NCBI RefSeq assembly: GCF_023544665.1
Contig: NZ_JAMJFL010000016.1
Span: 1-64,000 of the forward strand
DNA from: Streptomyces sp. YS415
Lineage (GTDB): Bacteria; Actinomycetota; Actinomycetes; Streptomycetales; Streptomycetaceae
Length of the DNA stretch: 64,000 bases
Reading direction: 5' to 3'
Shown: positions 14,082-23,282 of the stretch, one piece after another
Layout: every line of letters starts with the position of its first letter
Numbering within the stretch: position 1 is the first letter of the stretch
The notes under the pieces: generated by a model
Databases searched by the model: none
What the model was told of the DNA's origin: nothing
Seen by the model: only the letters and a program-made list of their open reading frames with translations
Program-made: the position numbers and the translations under genes

Positions 14082-16322
14082 TCACCCTTGGTCAGCCACG
14101 AAGGAGGCCATCCGGGTCAGCGCCGAGTTCCAGTTGATGGTGTGCTCGTTGGTCGACCAGGACTGGATGTCGTCGATGTAGCAGAACTGACCGACGCAGC
14201 CCTGGAGTTTGCTCTGCGCGAAGGGGTCCTGGATGCTCGAGTTCGGGCCTCCGGCGAGCGTGCCGGCCGGCGGGTTCGGCTGGCTGGGGTCGAGCTGGTT
14301 GGCGTACCAACGGGCGTGCTGGTTCTTGGCGTTGACCTCGCCGTAGCCGGTCACGTACGAGATGTTCAGCGCGTTGCGGCCGAACAGGTAGTCCATGCTC
14401 TGGAGCGCGCCGTCCCGGTACTTCGAGGCGCCCGAGATGTCGTACGCGGTCGCGATGACCACCGCGTTGTGCAGGATCTGGTGGTTGGAGCCCCAGTCGT
14501 AGCGGTTGTCCTCGGGGGCGTACGGCATGCCGTAGGGGTGGGACCTCAGCGTGGCCAGGTAGGCGTCCGCGCCCTTGAGGACGGACTGGCGCACCTTGTC
14601 CCGGCCGGGCAGTGCGCTCGGCACGGTCGCCAGGTCGAGCCGGGCCGCTGCCGCCGTCCTGGCCCAGTCGTAGCCGAGCGGCGCGAAGATGTCGGCGGTG
14701 TGGACCGGGGAGTTGAGGACGCGGTCCCGGAACTGCTTCTCTCCGGTGCTGAGATACAGCTCGGCGGCCGCCCAGTAGAACTCGTCGGTGACGTTGTTGT
14801 CGGCGTAGGCGCCGCCGCCGATGCCGTCGCTCTCGGAGGCGTACCGGTCGGGATGCGCGAGCGCGGCCGACCAAGCCTTGCGCGCGGCGGCCAGCGCCTC
14901 GGCGGCGAACTCCCGGTCGTACGGCTTGTACAGGCGGGCGGCCTGGGCGGCCGTCGCCGCCAGGTTCAGGGTCGCCGCGGTCGACGGCGGGTGCAGTTCG
15001 CGCTTCTGCGGGTCGTCGCTCGGCAGCAGCGGCAGGCCCGTCCACTGCTCGTCATGGATCTTGTGGTGGGCCATGCCCGCCAGCGGCTGCCCCTCGGGCA
15101 CCTGCATCTTCAGCAGGAAGTCCAGCTCCCAGCGGACCTCGTCGAGGAGGTCGGGCACCTTGTTGCCGCTCTCGGGAATGGCGAGGGTGCGGTCGCCCAG
15201 CTTCGCCGGGTCCCCGGTGCGGGCGTGCAGCGCGCGCTCGTAGGTGCTGAGCAGCTCCCAGACCGAGATGCCGCCGTTGACCACGTACTTGCCGTGGTCG
15301 CCGGCGTCGTACCAGCCGCCGGTGACATCGAGGGTGTAGTCGCACACGCCGGGCTGGCAGGGCACGGCTCCGTCGCCCTGGTTCGGCGCGACGTCGACAT
15401 GGCCCGCGGGGCGGGCGTAACCGGGCCGCAGGTCGTCGCGTATGGCGATGCCGCTGCGCTGGGTGTAGTAGTACTTCGCCGCGTCCAGGCGCAGCCGCTC
15501 CCAGACGCTCGCGTCGATGTCGAAGGGGCGGCTGGTCTCGCCGTCGGCGACCAGGGTGAGCCCGGTGCCGCGGGTGCGGTAGGCGCCGAAGTCGATGGAG
15601 TGGACGTTCTGCCCGGAGGAGGCGTCGGTGCCGCGCGGCACGGTCCAGCCGCGGGCGGCCACGGTGCCGTCGGCCCGGCGCAGCTGCCACGGCAGCCGCT
15701 GGGTCGCCTCGGTGACGAGGGTGGCGTTCTTGGGCCCGGCGGGCAGATAGGCGACCTGGTTCACGCGCATCCGGGGCCCGGTGTCGGGCTCGTACGGCTC
15801 CGGCTGCACACCGCCCAGCAGCGAGACGTCGTCCAGGCAGAACCGCCAGGGGTCCGCGCTGCCGCCGACCTGGAGGCCGACCTGGCCCTGAGCGGTGTCG
15901 ACGGGTGCGGTGAAGGTGTACGAGTAGCGGTTGCCGGAGACGCTGAGCTGCGGCGACACCTCGAACCAGGTGTCGTACGGCGCCGCTTGCAGGCCGACGA
16001 TGGCGCGCACGACGTGCGCCTCGGGCGCCGCGGAGGCGGTGAAGGAGAAGCGGTACGACTCCCCCTTGACCAGGGTGATGTCGTTCTGGCCGATGGCCGC
16101 GTCCCAGCGGTTGGTGGTGCCGCCGGGCACGTCCGCGCAGAGCTGTCCGTCGGACAGGCCCGCGGTGACATTGCTCGTCCACCACGGGTCCGCGGTGGTG
16201 TCGAAGGTGCCGTTCTTGACCTGCTCGATCTCCTCGGCGCCGGCCACGGGGGCGGGCAGCGCGACCAGGGCCGCTCCGAGCAGGGTCGTCAGGGACAGCA
16301 CGGCGGTTCTGCGTCGTTTCAC
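14082..16322 (-). CDS. Secreted GH9 endoglucanase with CBM4/9-like module
   Basis: A 746-residue secreted cellulase. The GTG start at 16322 gives a signal peptide (VKRRRTAVLSLTTLLGAALVAL, cleaved near AGA-EE) and has a GAGGAG ribosome site. Residues ~35-190 form a carbohydrate-binding jelly roll (VKNGTFDTTADPWW... FCLDDVSL). Residues ~200-285 form the Ig-like CelD_N domain (MRVNQVAYLP). The rest is the GH9 catalytic domain, with the catalytic-base motif GGWYDAGDHGKYV and the C-terminal FGRNALNISYVTGYG region. It hydrolyses beta-1,4-glucan outside the cell. A perfect CebR box 39-52 bp upstream of the start predicts repression in the absence of cellobiose. Confidence 0.92.
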   Translation of the reverse strand: MKRRRTAVLSLTTLLGAALVALPAPVAGAEEIEQVKNGTFDTTADPWWTSNVTAGLSDGQLCADVPGGTTNRWDAAIGQNDITLVKGESYRFSFTASAAPEAHVVRAIVGLQAAPYDTWFEVSPQLSVSGNRYSYTFTAPVDTAQGQVGLQVGGSADPWRFCLDDVSLLGGVQPEPYEPDTGPRMRVNQVAYLPAGPKNATLVTEATQRLPWQLRRADGTVAARGWTVPRGTDASSGQNVHSIDFGAYRTRGTGLTLVADGETSRPFDIDASVWERLRLDAAKYYYTQRSGIAIRDDLRPGYARPAGHVDVAPNQGDGAVPCQPGVCDYTLDVTGGWYDAGDHGKYVVNGGISVWELLSTYERALHARTGDPAKLGDRTLAIPESGNKVPDLLDEVRWELDFLLKMQVPEGQPLAGMAHHKIHDEQWTGLPLLPSDDPQKRELHPPSTAATLNLAATAAQAARLYKPYDREFAAEALAAARKAWSAALAHPDRYASESDGIGGGAYADNNVTDEFYWAAAELYLSTGEKQFRDRVLNSPVHTADIFAPLGYDWARTAAAARLDLATVPSALPGRDKVRQSVLKGADAYLATLRSHPYGMPYAPEDNRYDWGSNHQILHNAVVIATAYDISGASKYRDGALQSMDYLFGRNALNISYVTGYGEVNAKNQHARWYANQLDPSQPNPPAGTLAGGPNSSIQDPFAQSKLQGCVGQFCYIDDIQSWSTNEHTINWNSALTRMASFVADQG

Positions 16323-16360
16323 GTCTGGGCTCCTCGGCGGAGGTGCGGGCGACGCTCGCG

Positions 16361-16374
16361 TGGGAGCGCTCCCA
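16361..16374. promoter_or_regulatory. CebR operator
   Basis: TGGGAGCGCTCCCA is a perfect 14-bp match to the CebR-binding palindrome that controls cello-oligosaccharide uptake and cellulase genes in Streptomyces. It lies upstream of the GH9 cellulase, in the promoter region expected for that gene. CebR itself is not encoded in the window. Confidence 0.88.
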
Positions 16375-16604
16375 AAAGCGGTCGGGGACATGCTTGTGGC
16401 AGCTGTGACATCCCGTCAACGGTCCGGACAGACCTTGTGCAACTGCCGCGCAACTCCGGGTTCTTCCGCACAACGGCCGGAATGCGGCCTTGACGGTTCC
16501 GGCCGTCCGCACCGGGGTTCCTGGTCCGTCCCGGGCCCGGACGCACTACGCTGGAACGCATGTGACCACCGGTCACTGTGAGTGTCCGCGTTGGAGTGGC
16601 GACG

Positions 16605-18980
16605 ATGACCCCGCACGACCCGATCGACGACGGCGCGACGGCTCGGGCCGTCATCGACGAGCACGGCACCCTGGTGGAGTGGAACGCCGGTGCCCGGCGA
16701 CTGCTGGGCTGGTCCGCGGCCGACGTCGTGGGCCGCCCCGCCGCCGAGCTGCTGGCCGACGGCTCGGTGCCGGTCCCGGCGGGCCCCCGCTGGGACGGCA
16801 CGCTCCCCTTGCGTCACCAGGACGGGCACCGGGTCCGGGTGTGGCTGCTGGCCCACCACCGGTCGCCGGGCGAGGACCGCCCGGCCCACTGGCTCGTGGT
16901 CACCCCGCTGGAGGCGGACGGCTCCCGCTCCCCCGGCGACCCGCTGGCCACGGCCGCGCTCACCCAGTCGCCGTGCGCCGTCGCGGTCTACGACGAGCGG
17001 CTGCGGCTGAGCCGGATCAACGACGCCATGGCGGACGTACTCGGTCTGCCCGAGGAGCGCATCCAGGGACTCAGGATCTCCGAGATCGGCGGCAAGCCGC
17101 AGAGCGAGGAGCTGGAGGAGCAGATGGCCGGCGTGCTGGCCACCGGCCGGGCGCGGGACGTCGAGACGTACATGCGTACCGGCGGTGAGAGCCGCGCGCA
17201 CGCCTGGCTGGTCCGGATGGCGCCCGTCACCGATGCCGGGGGCCGGGTGCGGGGCGTATGCCTGGCCGCCCATGACTTCACCGAGAACCACCTCTCCCGG
17301 GAGCGGCTCCAGCTGGTCAACGAGGCCGGCATGCGCATCGGCACCACCCTCGACGTCACCCGGACGGCACAGGAACTGGCCGATGTGTGCGTGCCCGCGC
17401 TCGGCGACTTCGTCAGCGTCGACCTGCTCGACCCCGAGGAGGAGGGCACCGCCCCGCCCGCCCCGATCACCGCGCCGGTCGGACTGCGCCGCGCCGCGCA
17501 CCGGTCGATCAGCCCGGGCAGCCCGGAGGCCGTGGTCGAGCCGGGCCGCCTGGAGCTGTACCCGGCCGAGTCCCCGCAGGCCGCCTCGCTGGAGGCGGGC
17601 CGCACCGTCGTCGCCTCGGTGCCCTCCGGCGATCTCGACGCGTGGCTGGCCTGGGACCGCAAGCGCAGCGCCCGGGTCAGGGAGCACGGCATCCACTCCA
17701 TGATGTCCGTGCCGATCCGGGCCCGCGGGGTGACCCTCGGCGTGGCGGTGCTCACCCGGTTCCGGCGCCCCGACCCCTTCACCGCCGACGATGTGCTGCT
17801 GGCCGAGGAGATCACGGCCCGAGCGGCCCTGTGCGTGGACAACGCCCGGCGCTACTCCCGGGAACGGGAGACCGCCCTCGCCCTCCAGCGCAGCCTGCTC
17901 CCCCGGGAGCTCCCGCGCACCCCCGCCGTGGACGCGGCCTCCCGCTACCTCCCGGCCGCCCGCTCCGGTGTGGGCGGCGACTGGTTCGACGTGATCCCGC
18001 TGTCCGGGATGCGGGTCGCGCTGTGCGTCGGGGACGTCGTCGGCCAGGGCGTGCAGGCGTCGGCCACCATGGGCCGGCTGCGCACCGCCGTCCGCACCCT
18101 CGCCGACATCGACCTGGCCCCGGACGAACTGCTCACCCACCTCGACGACCTGGTCGTACGGCTCTCCGAGGAGGCCGGCGGCGAGGGCAGCCCCGGTGAG
18201 GTCGGCGCCACCTGCCTGTACGCCGTCTACGACCCGGTGTCCCGGCGCTGCACGCTGGCCCGGGCGGGCCATCCCGCGCCGGTGCTGGTCCCGCCGAGCG
18301 GTGCGCCCCGGGCGGTCGACCTGCCCGCGGGGCCGCCGCTGGGGCTCGGCGGGCTGCCCTTCGAGCCGGCCGAGCTGGATCTGCCCGAGGGCACGGTGCT
18401 GGGGTTCTTCACCGACGGTCTGCTGGAGAGCCCCGAACGCGACGTCGACGCCGGTCATGCCCTCCTGCTCGACGCGTTCACGGGCGCCGACGACTCGCTG
18501 GACGACATCTGCGACCGGGTCCTGCGCACGCTGCTCCCGCCCGGCGGGGTCGCCGACGACGTGGCCCTGCTGCTGGCCCGTACCCGGGGCCTGCCCGCCT
18601 CCCAGGTCGCCACCTGGGACATCCCGGCCGATCCGGCGCTGGTCGCGCCGATCCGCAAGCAGGTCGTCGACCAGCTCGGCTCCTGGCAGCTGAGCGAGGC
18701 GTCGTTCACGGCCGAACTGGTGGTGAGCGAACTGGTCACCAACGCCATCCGGTACGGCTCCCAGCCGATCCGGCTGCGGCTGATCCATGACGCGGCCACG
18801 CTGATCTGCGAGGTGTCCGACTCCAGCCACACGGCCCCGCATCTGCGCCGGGCCAAGACCTGGGACGAGGGCGGCCGGGGGCTGCTGCTGGTCGCCCAGC
18901 TCACCCAGCGCTGGGGCAGCCGGCACACCGCGCAGGGCAAGACGATCTGGGCGGACATCACCCTCCTCGACGAGGCCTGA
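16605..18980 (+). CDS. PAS-GAF-SpoIIE phosphatase with anti-sigma-like kinase domain
   Basis: A 791-residue cytosolic signalling protein. Residues ~8-110 and ~115-235 are PAS domains (AVIDEHGTLVEWNAGARRLLGW; VYDERLRLSRINDAMADVLGL). Residues ~240-425 are a GAF domain. Residues ~440-655 are a PP2C-type SpoIIE phosphatase with the metal-binding GVGGDWFDV, GDVVGQG and GVADDVALL motifs. Residues ~665-790 are an RsbW-like HATPase (LVVSELVTNAIRYG; GGRGLLLV). Such proteins set the phosphorylation state of STAS antagonists and so control alternative sigma factors. I use the ATG at 16605 with GGAG upstream; a GTG nine codons earlier is possible. A STAS-only protein is encoded at 37635 but is not linked. 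Confidence 0.9.
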   Translation: MTPHDPIDDGATARAVIDEHGTLVEWNAGARRLLGWSAADVVGRPAAELLADGSVPVPAGPRWDGTLPLRHQDGHRVRVWLLAHHRSPGEDRPAHWLVVTPLEADGSRSPGDPLATAALTQSPCAVAVYDERLRLSRINDAMADVLGLPEERIQGLRISEIGGKPQSEELEEQMAGVLATGRARDVETYMRTGGESRAHAWLVRMAPVTDAGGRVRGVCLAAHDFTENHLSRERLQLVNEAGMRIGTTLDVTRTAQELADVCVPALGDFVSVDLLDPEEEGTAPPAPITAPVGLRRAAHRSISPGSPEAVVEPGRLELYPAESPQAASLEAGRTVVASVPSGDLDAWLAWDRKRSARVREHGIHSMMSVPIRARGVTLGVAVLTRFRRPDPFTADDVLLAEEITARAALCVDNARRYSRERETALALQRSLLPRELPRTPAVDAASRYLPAARSGVGGDWFDVIPLSGMRVALCVGDVVGQGVQASATMGRLRTAVRTLADIDLAPDELLTHLDDLVVRLSEEAGGEGSPGEVGATCLYAVYDPVSRRCTLARAGHPAPVLVPPSGAPRAVDLPAGPPLGLGGLPFEPAELDLPEGTVLGFFTDGLLESPERDVDAGHALLLDAFTGADDSLDDICDRVLRTLLPPGGVADDVALLLARTRGLPASQVATWDIPADPALVAPIRKQVVDQLGSWQLSEASFTAELVVSELVTNAIRYGSQPIRLRLIHDAATLICEVSDSSHTAPHLRRAKTWDEGGRGLLLVAQLTQRWGSRHTAQGKTIWADITLLDEA

Positions 18981-19015
18981 GCGGGCGTATCGCGTCCCGC
19001 GTCTGCCCGGCCCAT

Positions 19016-19188
19016 GGCGAACAGCTCCTCCTGCGGGCGCCGGGCCGCCCCGCTCGCCGGCGCGGTCGTGTCGCTCGGCGCACGGCCAACACCTACTTCT
19101 GCGGGTACTCCGGGCAGCACCAGACCGGCCGGCTGGTCATGAAGACCGCCGGTAACTGGATTCTCATGTCCGGCCGTCCCGAGGCTCA
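19016..19188 (+). pseudogene. Possible frameshifted remnant of a small secreted protein
   Basis: An ATG at 19016 opens a signal-peptide-like stretch (CGRRAAPLAGAVVSLGA). A shift of frame near 19080 then leads into TANTYFCGYSGQHQTGRLV and NWILMSGRPEAQ, which reads like the C-terminal part of a small secreted protein. Both halves look more natural than random frames, but neither is complete alone. This is weak evidence; it may simply be non-coding. Confidence 0.25.
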
Positions 19189-20988
19189 GTGGCGTCCGCC
19201 GCCGTGGCCGTGGCCGCCCCAGCCGTTGTGGTCGTCGTCGCCCGGGCAGGGGTACGCGTCCGGGGCGCAGGCGCCGGTGGGCGTCGGCGTGGGTGACAGA
19301 GCCGGGGCGGTGGTCGTCTTAGGGGGGTTCGAGGGTGTGGGGGCCGGCTTCGGGGTGGGTGCCGCCGGGGTCGTGGGTTCGGCCCAGTTGACGGCCTTCA
19401 GCTGCAGTTCGGGCTTGGCGGTGTCGATCACCCAGCGCTGGGCCGGGTCGTCCGTGCGGGTCTTGAGGACCAGGGCGCCGGAGCCGTCGGTGGCGGCGGG
19501 CGTGAGCGCCAGCTCCTGGTTCCGGCGCGGGACCAGGGTGCCCTGGCGGGTGAAGTCGTGGCGGAGCTCCGCGGTGTCCGTGCAGGGCGCGAGCCGCACC
19601 GAGTAGCCGAGGCGGGAGTCCAGGCACAGATCGGGCTCGGCGGCGCTGCGCAGGCGGGCGTCGGTCTCGTAGACCCACTGCTGGCCGGCCTGGGCGGAGC
19701 ACTCGGCGAGTTCGGTCTCGGCGCCCTTGACCACCGTGCCGCCGACAATGCCGACGCAGAGCCCGGAGGCGAGGTTGTGCAGCCGGCCGGTCAGCGGGCC
19801 CTTCGCCGCCTCGTCGGCCCCGGCCCAGGAGGGCCCGGTCGTCGGCGTGGGGCCCTCGGAGCCGGCGGGCCCGGTGCCGCGGCCGGTGGGGGCGGGGGCG
19901 TCCTTCGGGCCCAGGGCGGACCAGAGCACCAAGGGGAGTACGACCAAGGCGCCGGCGGCGGCCCCGGCCACGGTGAGATGACGGCGGCGCACGGCGCGGC
20001 GGGCGGCCTTGCGGGCCCGACGGCTGCAGCCGGGCCGCGAGCCCGCCGGGGGCGCCTCGGGTGCGGGCCCGGCAGGCTCCCCGGGCACCGGCCCGGTGCC
20101 GAAGTCCTCGCCCATGACGGTCGCCGCCTGAGCCACCGGCGCGCTCTCGTCGTCCGCGCTGCGCGCCCGGGACTCCACGTACTCCCGCGCTGCCCACCCG
20201 AGCACGGCCTCCGCCAGCGCCGGGCCGAGTCCGTGGTGGAAGCACGCCAGCTGGTCGGCGGTGTCCCGGCAGTGCTTGCACCCCTCCAGATGGGCCCGGA
20301 GATCGGGGTCCACGTCGAACGCGCCCCGCCGGCAGGTGACGTCGAGCAGCCGGAGGTAGCGGCGGCACTCCTGGTCGGGGGCGAGTTCGCGGTGGAGCTG
20401 GAGGCACTCCTCGCGCAACCGGTCGCGGGCGCGGGCGAGTTCGACGCGGGCGCCGTCCGCGTCCAGGCCCAGCAGCCCCGCGGGTGTCTCCAGGGGTTCG
20501 GCCTCGACCTCGGTGTGCCACAGCAGGCAGCGGGCCGACTGGGGCAGCCGCTGGAAGGCGCCGGACAGCAGACGGCGGTGGGCCGGCGGCAGCAGCCGGG
20601 CCGCGACGCGCTCGCCGTCGGCCGCATCCGAGCGGAGTTCGGGGTGGAGCAGTTCCCGCCGCTGGTCGGTGTCCCACTCCCCCGCGACCCGCCGCACGGT
20701 GACCAGGAGGTGGGGGCGCCAGGCGGAGGTCGGACCGGTCTGCCGCAGGGTCTGCCCGAAGAGCCTCGTGAACGCCGCGGTGGTGAGCATGCCGGCGGCG
20801 CGCGCGGTACTGGTGCACAGCCGCGCGTAGGCGAAGCCCGCCGGCCAGTGCCGGTCGAGGAGTTCACCCACGGGCTGGAGCGCGGGTGACGCGCCCGTCC
20901 ACTTCTTGAGTTCGGCGCTCAGTTGGGCGTCGGTCAATTCGAGAGGGCGGGCGTTTCCTGGGGAATTCGGCAAGCCTGCGTCGTGCAC
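19186..20988 (-). CDS. Sigma-like / zinc-finger / transmembrane / ricin-lectin fusion
   Basis: A 600-residue protein. Residues ~15-215 resemble a divergent ECF sigma-like region with region-4-like helices (FQRLPQSARCLLWHTEVEAEP). Residues 233-240 have the HxxxCxxC arrangement of zinc-binding anti-sigma (zf-HC2) domains (HLEGCKHC). A basic stretch and one transmembrane helix follow (TVAGAAAGALVVLPLVLW, around residue 340). Residues ~385-525 form a ricin-type beta-trefoil with repeated QxW-like elements (QQWVYE; AQRWVID). A Pro/Thr linker and a Gly/His-rich tail close the protein. The GTG start has GGAGGAA 7 nt upstream. The trefoil is probably outside the cell, so the protein could pass a sugar or wall signal inward. 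Function is inferred. Confidence 0.72.
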   Translation of the reverse strand: MHDAGLPNSPGNARPLELTDAQLSAELKKWTGASPALQPVGELLDRHWPAGFAYARLCTSTARAAGMLTTAAFTRLFGQTLRQTGPTSAWRPHLLVTVRRVAGEWDTDQRRELLHPELRSDAADGERVAARLLPPAHRRLLSGAFQRLPQSARCLLWHTEVEAEPLETPAGLLGLDADGARVELARARDRLREECLQLHRELAPDQECRRYLRLLDVTCRRGAFDVDPDLRAHLEGCKHCRDTADQLACFHHGLGPALAEAVLGWAAREYVESRARSADDESAPVAQAATVMGEDFGTGPVPGEPAGPAPEAPPAGSRPGCSRRARKAARRAVRRRHLTVAGAAAGALVVLPLVLWSALGPKDAPAPTGRGTGPAGSEGPTPTTGPSWAGADEAAKGPLTGRLHNLASGLCVGIVGGTVVKGAETELAECSAQAGQQWVYETDARLRSAAEPDLCLDSRLGYSVRLAPCTDTAELRHDFTRQGTLVPRRNQELALTPAATDGSGALVLKTRTDDPAQRWVIDTAKPELQLKAVNWAEPTTPAAPTPKPAPTPSNPPKTTTAPALSPTPTPTGACAPDAYPCPGDDDHNGWGGHGHGGGRH

Positions 20989-21269
20989 GCGGCATTCCTC
21001 CGGAGGGCATGCGGCATCAGATGGTCCATACCAAGGGGTATGCTCCGGGCGCGGCTCTTTCGAAGCGTGCGAGGTGAGGGAGCGGGGTTCACCTTTGCAC
21101 AGGTCAGCGAGAGGGAACAAGAGTTCCTGCGGTTTTGTGCATTGCGTGCGCGGCAAAGCAATTGAATACGCGTCAATAAAGGCGTTGAACACTCTGTTGA
21201 AGTGAAATGGAAACGGTCCGCGCGGAACCGGGACCGGCGTCCCGCACGGACCGCATGGACCGCACGGCG

Positions 21270-22238
21270 TCAGTGGCCGACGATGTCGCGGGCCGTGTAC
21301 GGCTGTTCCAGTTCCTCGATCTCCTTCTGGCTCAGGGTGAGTTCGACCGCGGCGACCGCGTCCTCGATGTGCCCGGGCCGGGCGGCGCCGATGATCGGGG
21401 CCGCCACCGTCTCCCGGTGCAGGAGCCAGGCCAGGGCCACCTGGGCGCGGGGGACACCCTGGTCGTTCGCCACCCGGGTGACCGCCTCGACGATCGTGCG
21501 ATCGCTCTCCCGGTACAGGCGGCCACCGAAGTTGTCGGCCGCGCTGCGGTCGGTGACGGTGCCCCAGTCGCGGGTGAGGCGGCCGCGGGCCAGCGGGCTC
21601 CACGGCAGCACACCCACGCCCTGGTCCGCGCAGAGCGGCAGCATCTCGCGCTCCTCCTCGCGGTAGAGGAGGTTGTAGTGGTTCTGCATGGAGACGAACC
21701 GGGTCCAGCCGTGCAGTTGCGCCGTGTACTGCATCTTGGAGAACTGCCAGGCGTACATCGAACTCGCCCCGATGTACCGCACCTTGCCGGCCTTCACCAG
21801 GTCGTGCAGCGCCTCCATGGTCTCCTCGACCGGGGTGTGCGGGTCGAAGCGGTGGATCTGGTACAGGTCGACGTAGTCGGTGCCCAGGCGGCTGAGGCTG
21901 TGGTCGATCTCCGTCATGATCACCTTGCGGGACAGGCCCGCGCCGTTGGCGCCGGGCCGCATCCGGCCGTTCACCTTGGTGGCCAGCACGTACTCGTCGC
22001 GCCGGGCGAAGTCGGCGAGCGCCCGGCCGACGATCTCCTCGCTGGTGCCGTCGGAGTAGACGTTCGCGGTGTCGAAGAAGTTGATGCCTGCCTCGAGCGC
22101 CTGCCGGATCAGCGGGCGGGACGCCTTCTCGTCGAGGGTCCACTCGTGCACACCTCGGTCGGGCAGCCCGTAGGTCATGCAGCCCAGACAGATCCGCGAC
22201 ACGTCCAGGCCCGTCGAACCGAGCTTCACGTACTGCAT
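21270..22238 (-). CDS. Aldo/keto reductase
   Basis: A 322-residue NADPH-dependent aldo/keto reductase of the YhdN/Tas type, (beta/alpha)8 fold. The tetrad is visible: Asp and Tyr in FFDTANVY, Lys in VLATKV and His in YQIHRFD. The coenzyme site WLLHRETVAAPIIGAA is typical. The start ATG (MQYVKLGSTGLDVSR) matches the family. It likely reduces aldehydes or ketones in the cytosol; the substrate is unknown. It appears to be a single-gene unit. Confidence 0.92.
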   Translation of the reverse strand: MQYVKLGSTGLDVSRICLGCMTYGLPDRGVHEWTLDEKASRPLIRQALEAGINFFDTANVYSDGTSEEIVGRALADFARRDEYVLATKVNGRMRPGANGAGLSRKVIMTEIDHSLSRLGTDYVDLYQIHRFDPHTPVEETMEALHDLVKAGKVRYIGASSMYAWQFSKMQYTAQLHGWTRFVSMQNHYNLLYREEEREMLPLCADQGVGVLPWSPLARGRLTRDWGTVTDRSAADNFGGRLYRESDRTIVEAVTRVANDQGVPRAQVALAWLLHRETVAAPIIGAARPGHIEDAVAAVELTLSQKEIEELEQPYTARDIVGH

Positions 22239-22417
22239 CGTTGCTGCTCCTGCCTTCGGGGTCGGTACCAGGGGGAGCGTACGACGCGGACGAGCCGCGC
22301 ATTGCTGCCCGCAGGTGACCGTGCGGCGTGGGAGCTGCTCGCGGGCCGGATCGCTCCCGCATCCTCGGGCGCAGAGGACCGGCGGCCGGCCGGTCCCGGC
22401 GGTACGGGAGGAACGCG

Positions 22418-23272
22418 GTGCGTCTAGACAGGCTGAGGACTCTGCTCGGGGCGGCCCTGGTGCTGCCGCTGGGCCTCGTGGCACCCGCGTGGGGCCTGCC
22501 GAACCCGCCCCCGGCACCGCCCGTGGCGGCACCGGCCACGCTGTGCGCGCCTGCCGGGTCCCTGCACGGCCCGGAGGGGCAGCGGGCCTCGGTGTCCCTG
22601 TGCCTGGGCAGTGGGACAGCGATGATGGCGGTCTCGGCGCCCGCGACCTGCCGGCGGGCCGGTTTGTCCGTGCGGACGGCCTGTCTGACCTCGGGTTCCT
22701 GGACCGCCCGGCGCAACGGGGTGACCGTCGCCTCCGGGACGCTGCCCGGGTCGCGGGAGTACCCCGGCCCCGGCACCTACGACATGGAGGCCGAGGTCCG
22801 GGTCCGTTCCGATCCCGCGGGGGTGGACCTGACCGGCACCGTCCGGGCCACCCTGACGCTCGACGCTCCCAAGGCGGCCCCGACGCACCGCGTCGAGGTG
22901 GACCGGTCGACGCTGCGGCGCGGTGCGGCGACGACGCTGACGTACACCGTGCACCGGGACAGCGAACGGGGGGACGGCAGCGCGCGGTTCGGGCTGATCG
23001 GTGAGGAGACCTCGGGGGTGGAGCTCGCGACGGAGGACGCCCGCTGCGTCAATCCGCTGGTCGGCCGGCACCCCTCGACGAGCCGCAACCGGTACGCCCT
23101 CGACTGCGCGCTGACCGACCTGCAGCCGGGCCGCCCGGCCACCGTGGTCGTCCGGGTCGCGCTGCGGGACACCTGTTCCACGGTCGTCTCCAAGCTCGGC
23201 TACTGGATGCCGCAGGGGCAGGCGCTGTACACCGGCGGCATGCTGGCGGGGCCGACGGTCGACTGCGTCTGA
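22418..23272 (+). CDS. Secreted protein of unknown function with Ig-like repeat
   Basis: A 284-residue protein not recognised by name. The GTG start has GGGAGGAA 5 nt upstream. A signal peptide (LRTLLGAALVLPLGLVAPAWG) is followed by a Pro-rich mature N-terminus, then two beta-rich regions. The second (residues ~150-284) has the pattern of an Ig-like DUF11/CARDB domain (VDRSTLRRGAATTLTYTVHRD). Several Cys residues could form disulfides. It stands alone between convergent and divergent neighbours. Confidence 0.62.
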   Translation: MRLDRLRTLLGAALVLPLGLVAPAWGLPNPPPAPPVAAPATLCAPAGSLHGPEGQRASVSLCLGSGTAMMAVSAPATCRRAGLSVRTACLTSGSWTARRNGVTVASGTLPGSREYPGPGTYDMEAEVRVRSDPAGVDLTGTVRATLTLDAPKAAPTHRVEVDRSTLRRGAATTLTYTVHRDSERGDGSARFGLIGEETSGVELATEDARCVNPLVGRHPSTSRNRYALDCALTDLQPGRPATVVVRVALRDTCSTVVSKLGYWMPQGQALYTGGMLAGPTVDCV

Positions 23273-23282
23273 CCTTCGCGCC

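Noticed and set aside
14010..16493. An 827-codon plus-strand frame opposite the GH9 cellulase
   Set aside because: Low-complexity Gly/Val/Arg composition, no domain, and a clear GH9 enzyme on the other strand.
16416..18926. An 836-codon minus-strand frame opposite the SpoIIE phosphatase
   Set aside because: Compositionally biased antisense frame; the sense strand has PAS, GAF, PP2C and HATPase motifs.
22239..22776. Upstream in-frame extensions of the aldo/keto reductase and of the sigma/ricin protein that would make a >1000-residue protein
   Set aside because: The extensions lack codon signal or homology. Internal starts at 22238 and 20988 have proper ribosome sites or family-typical N-termini.
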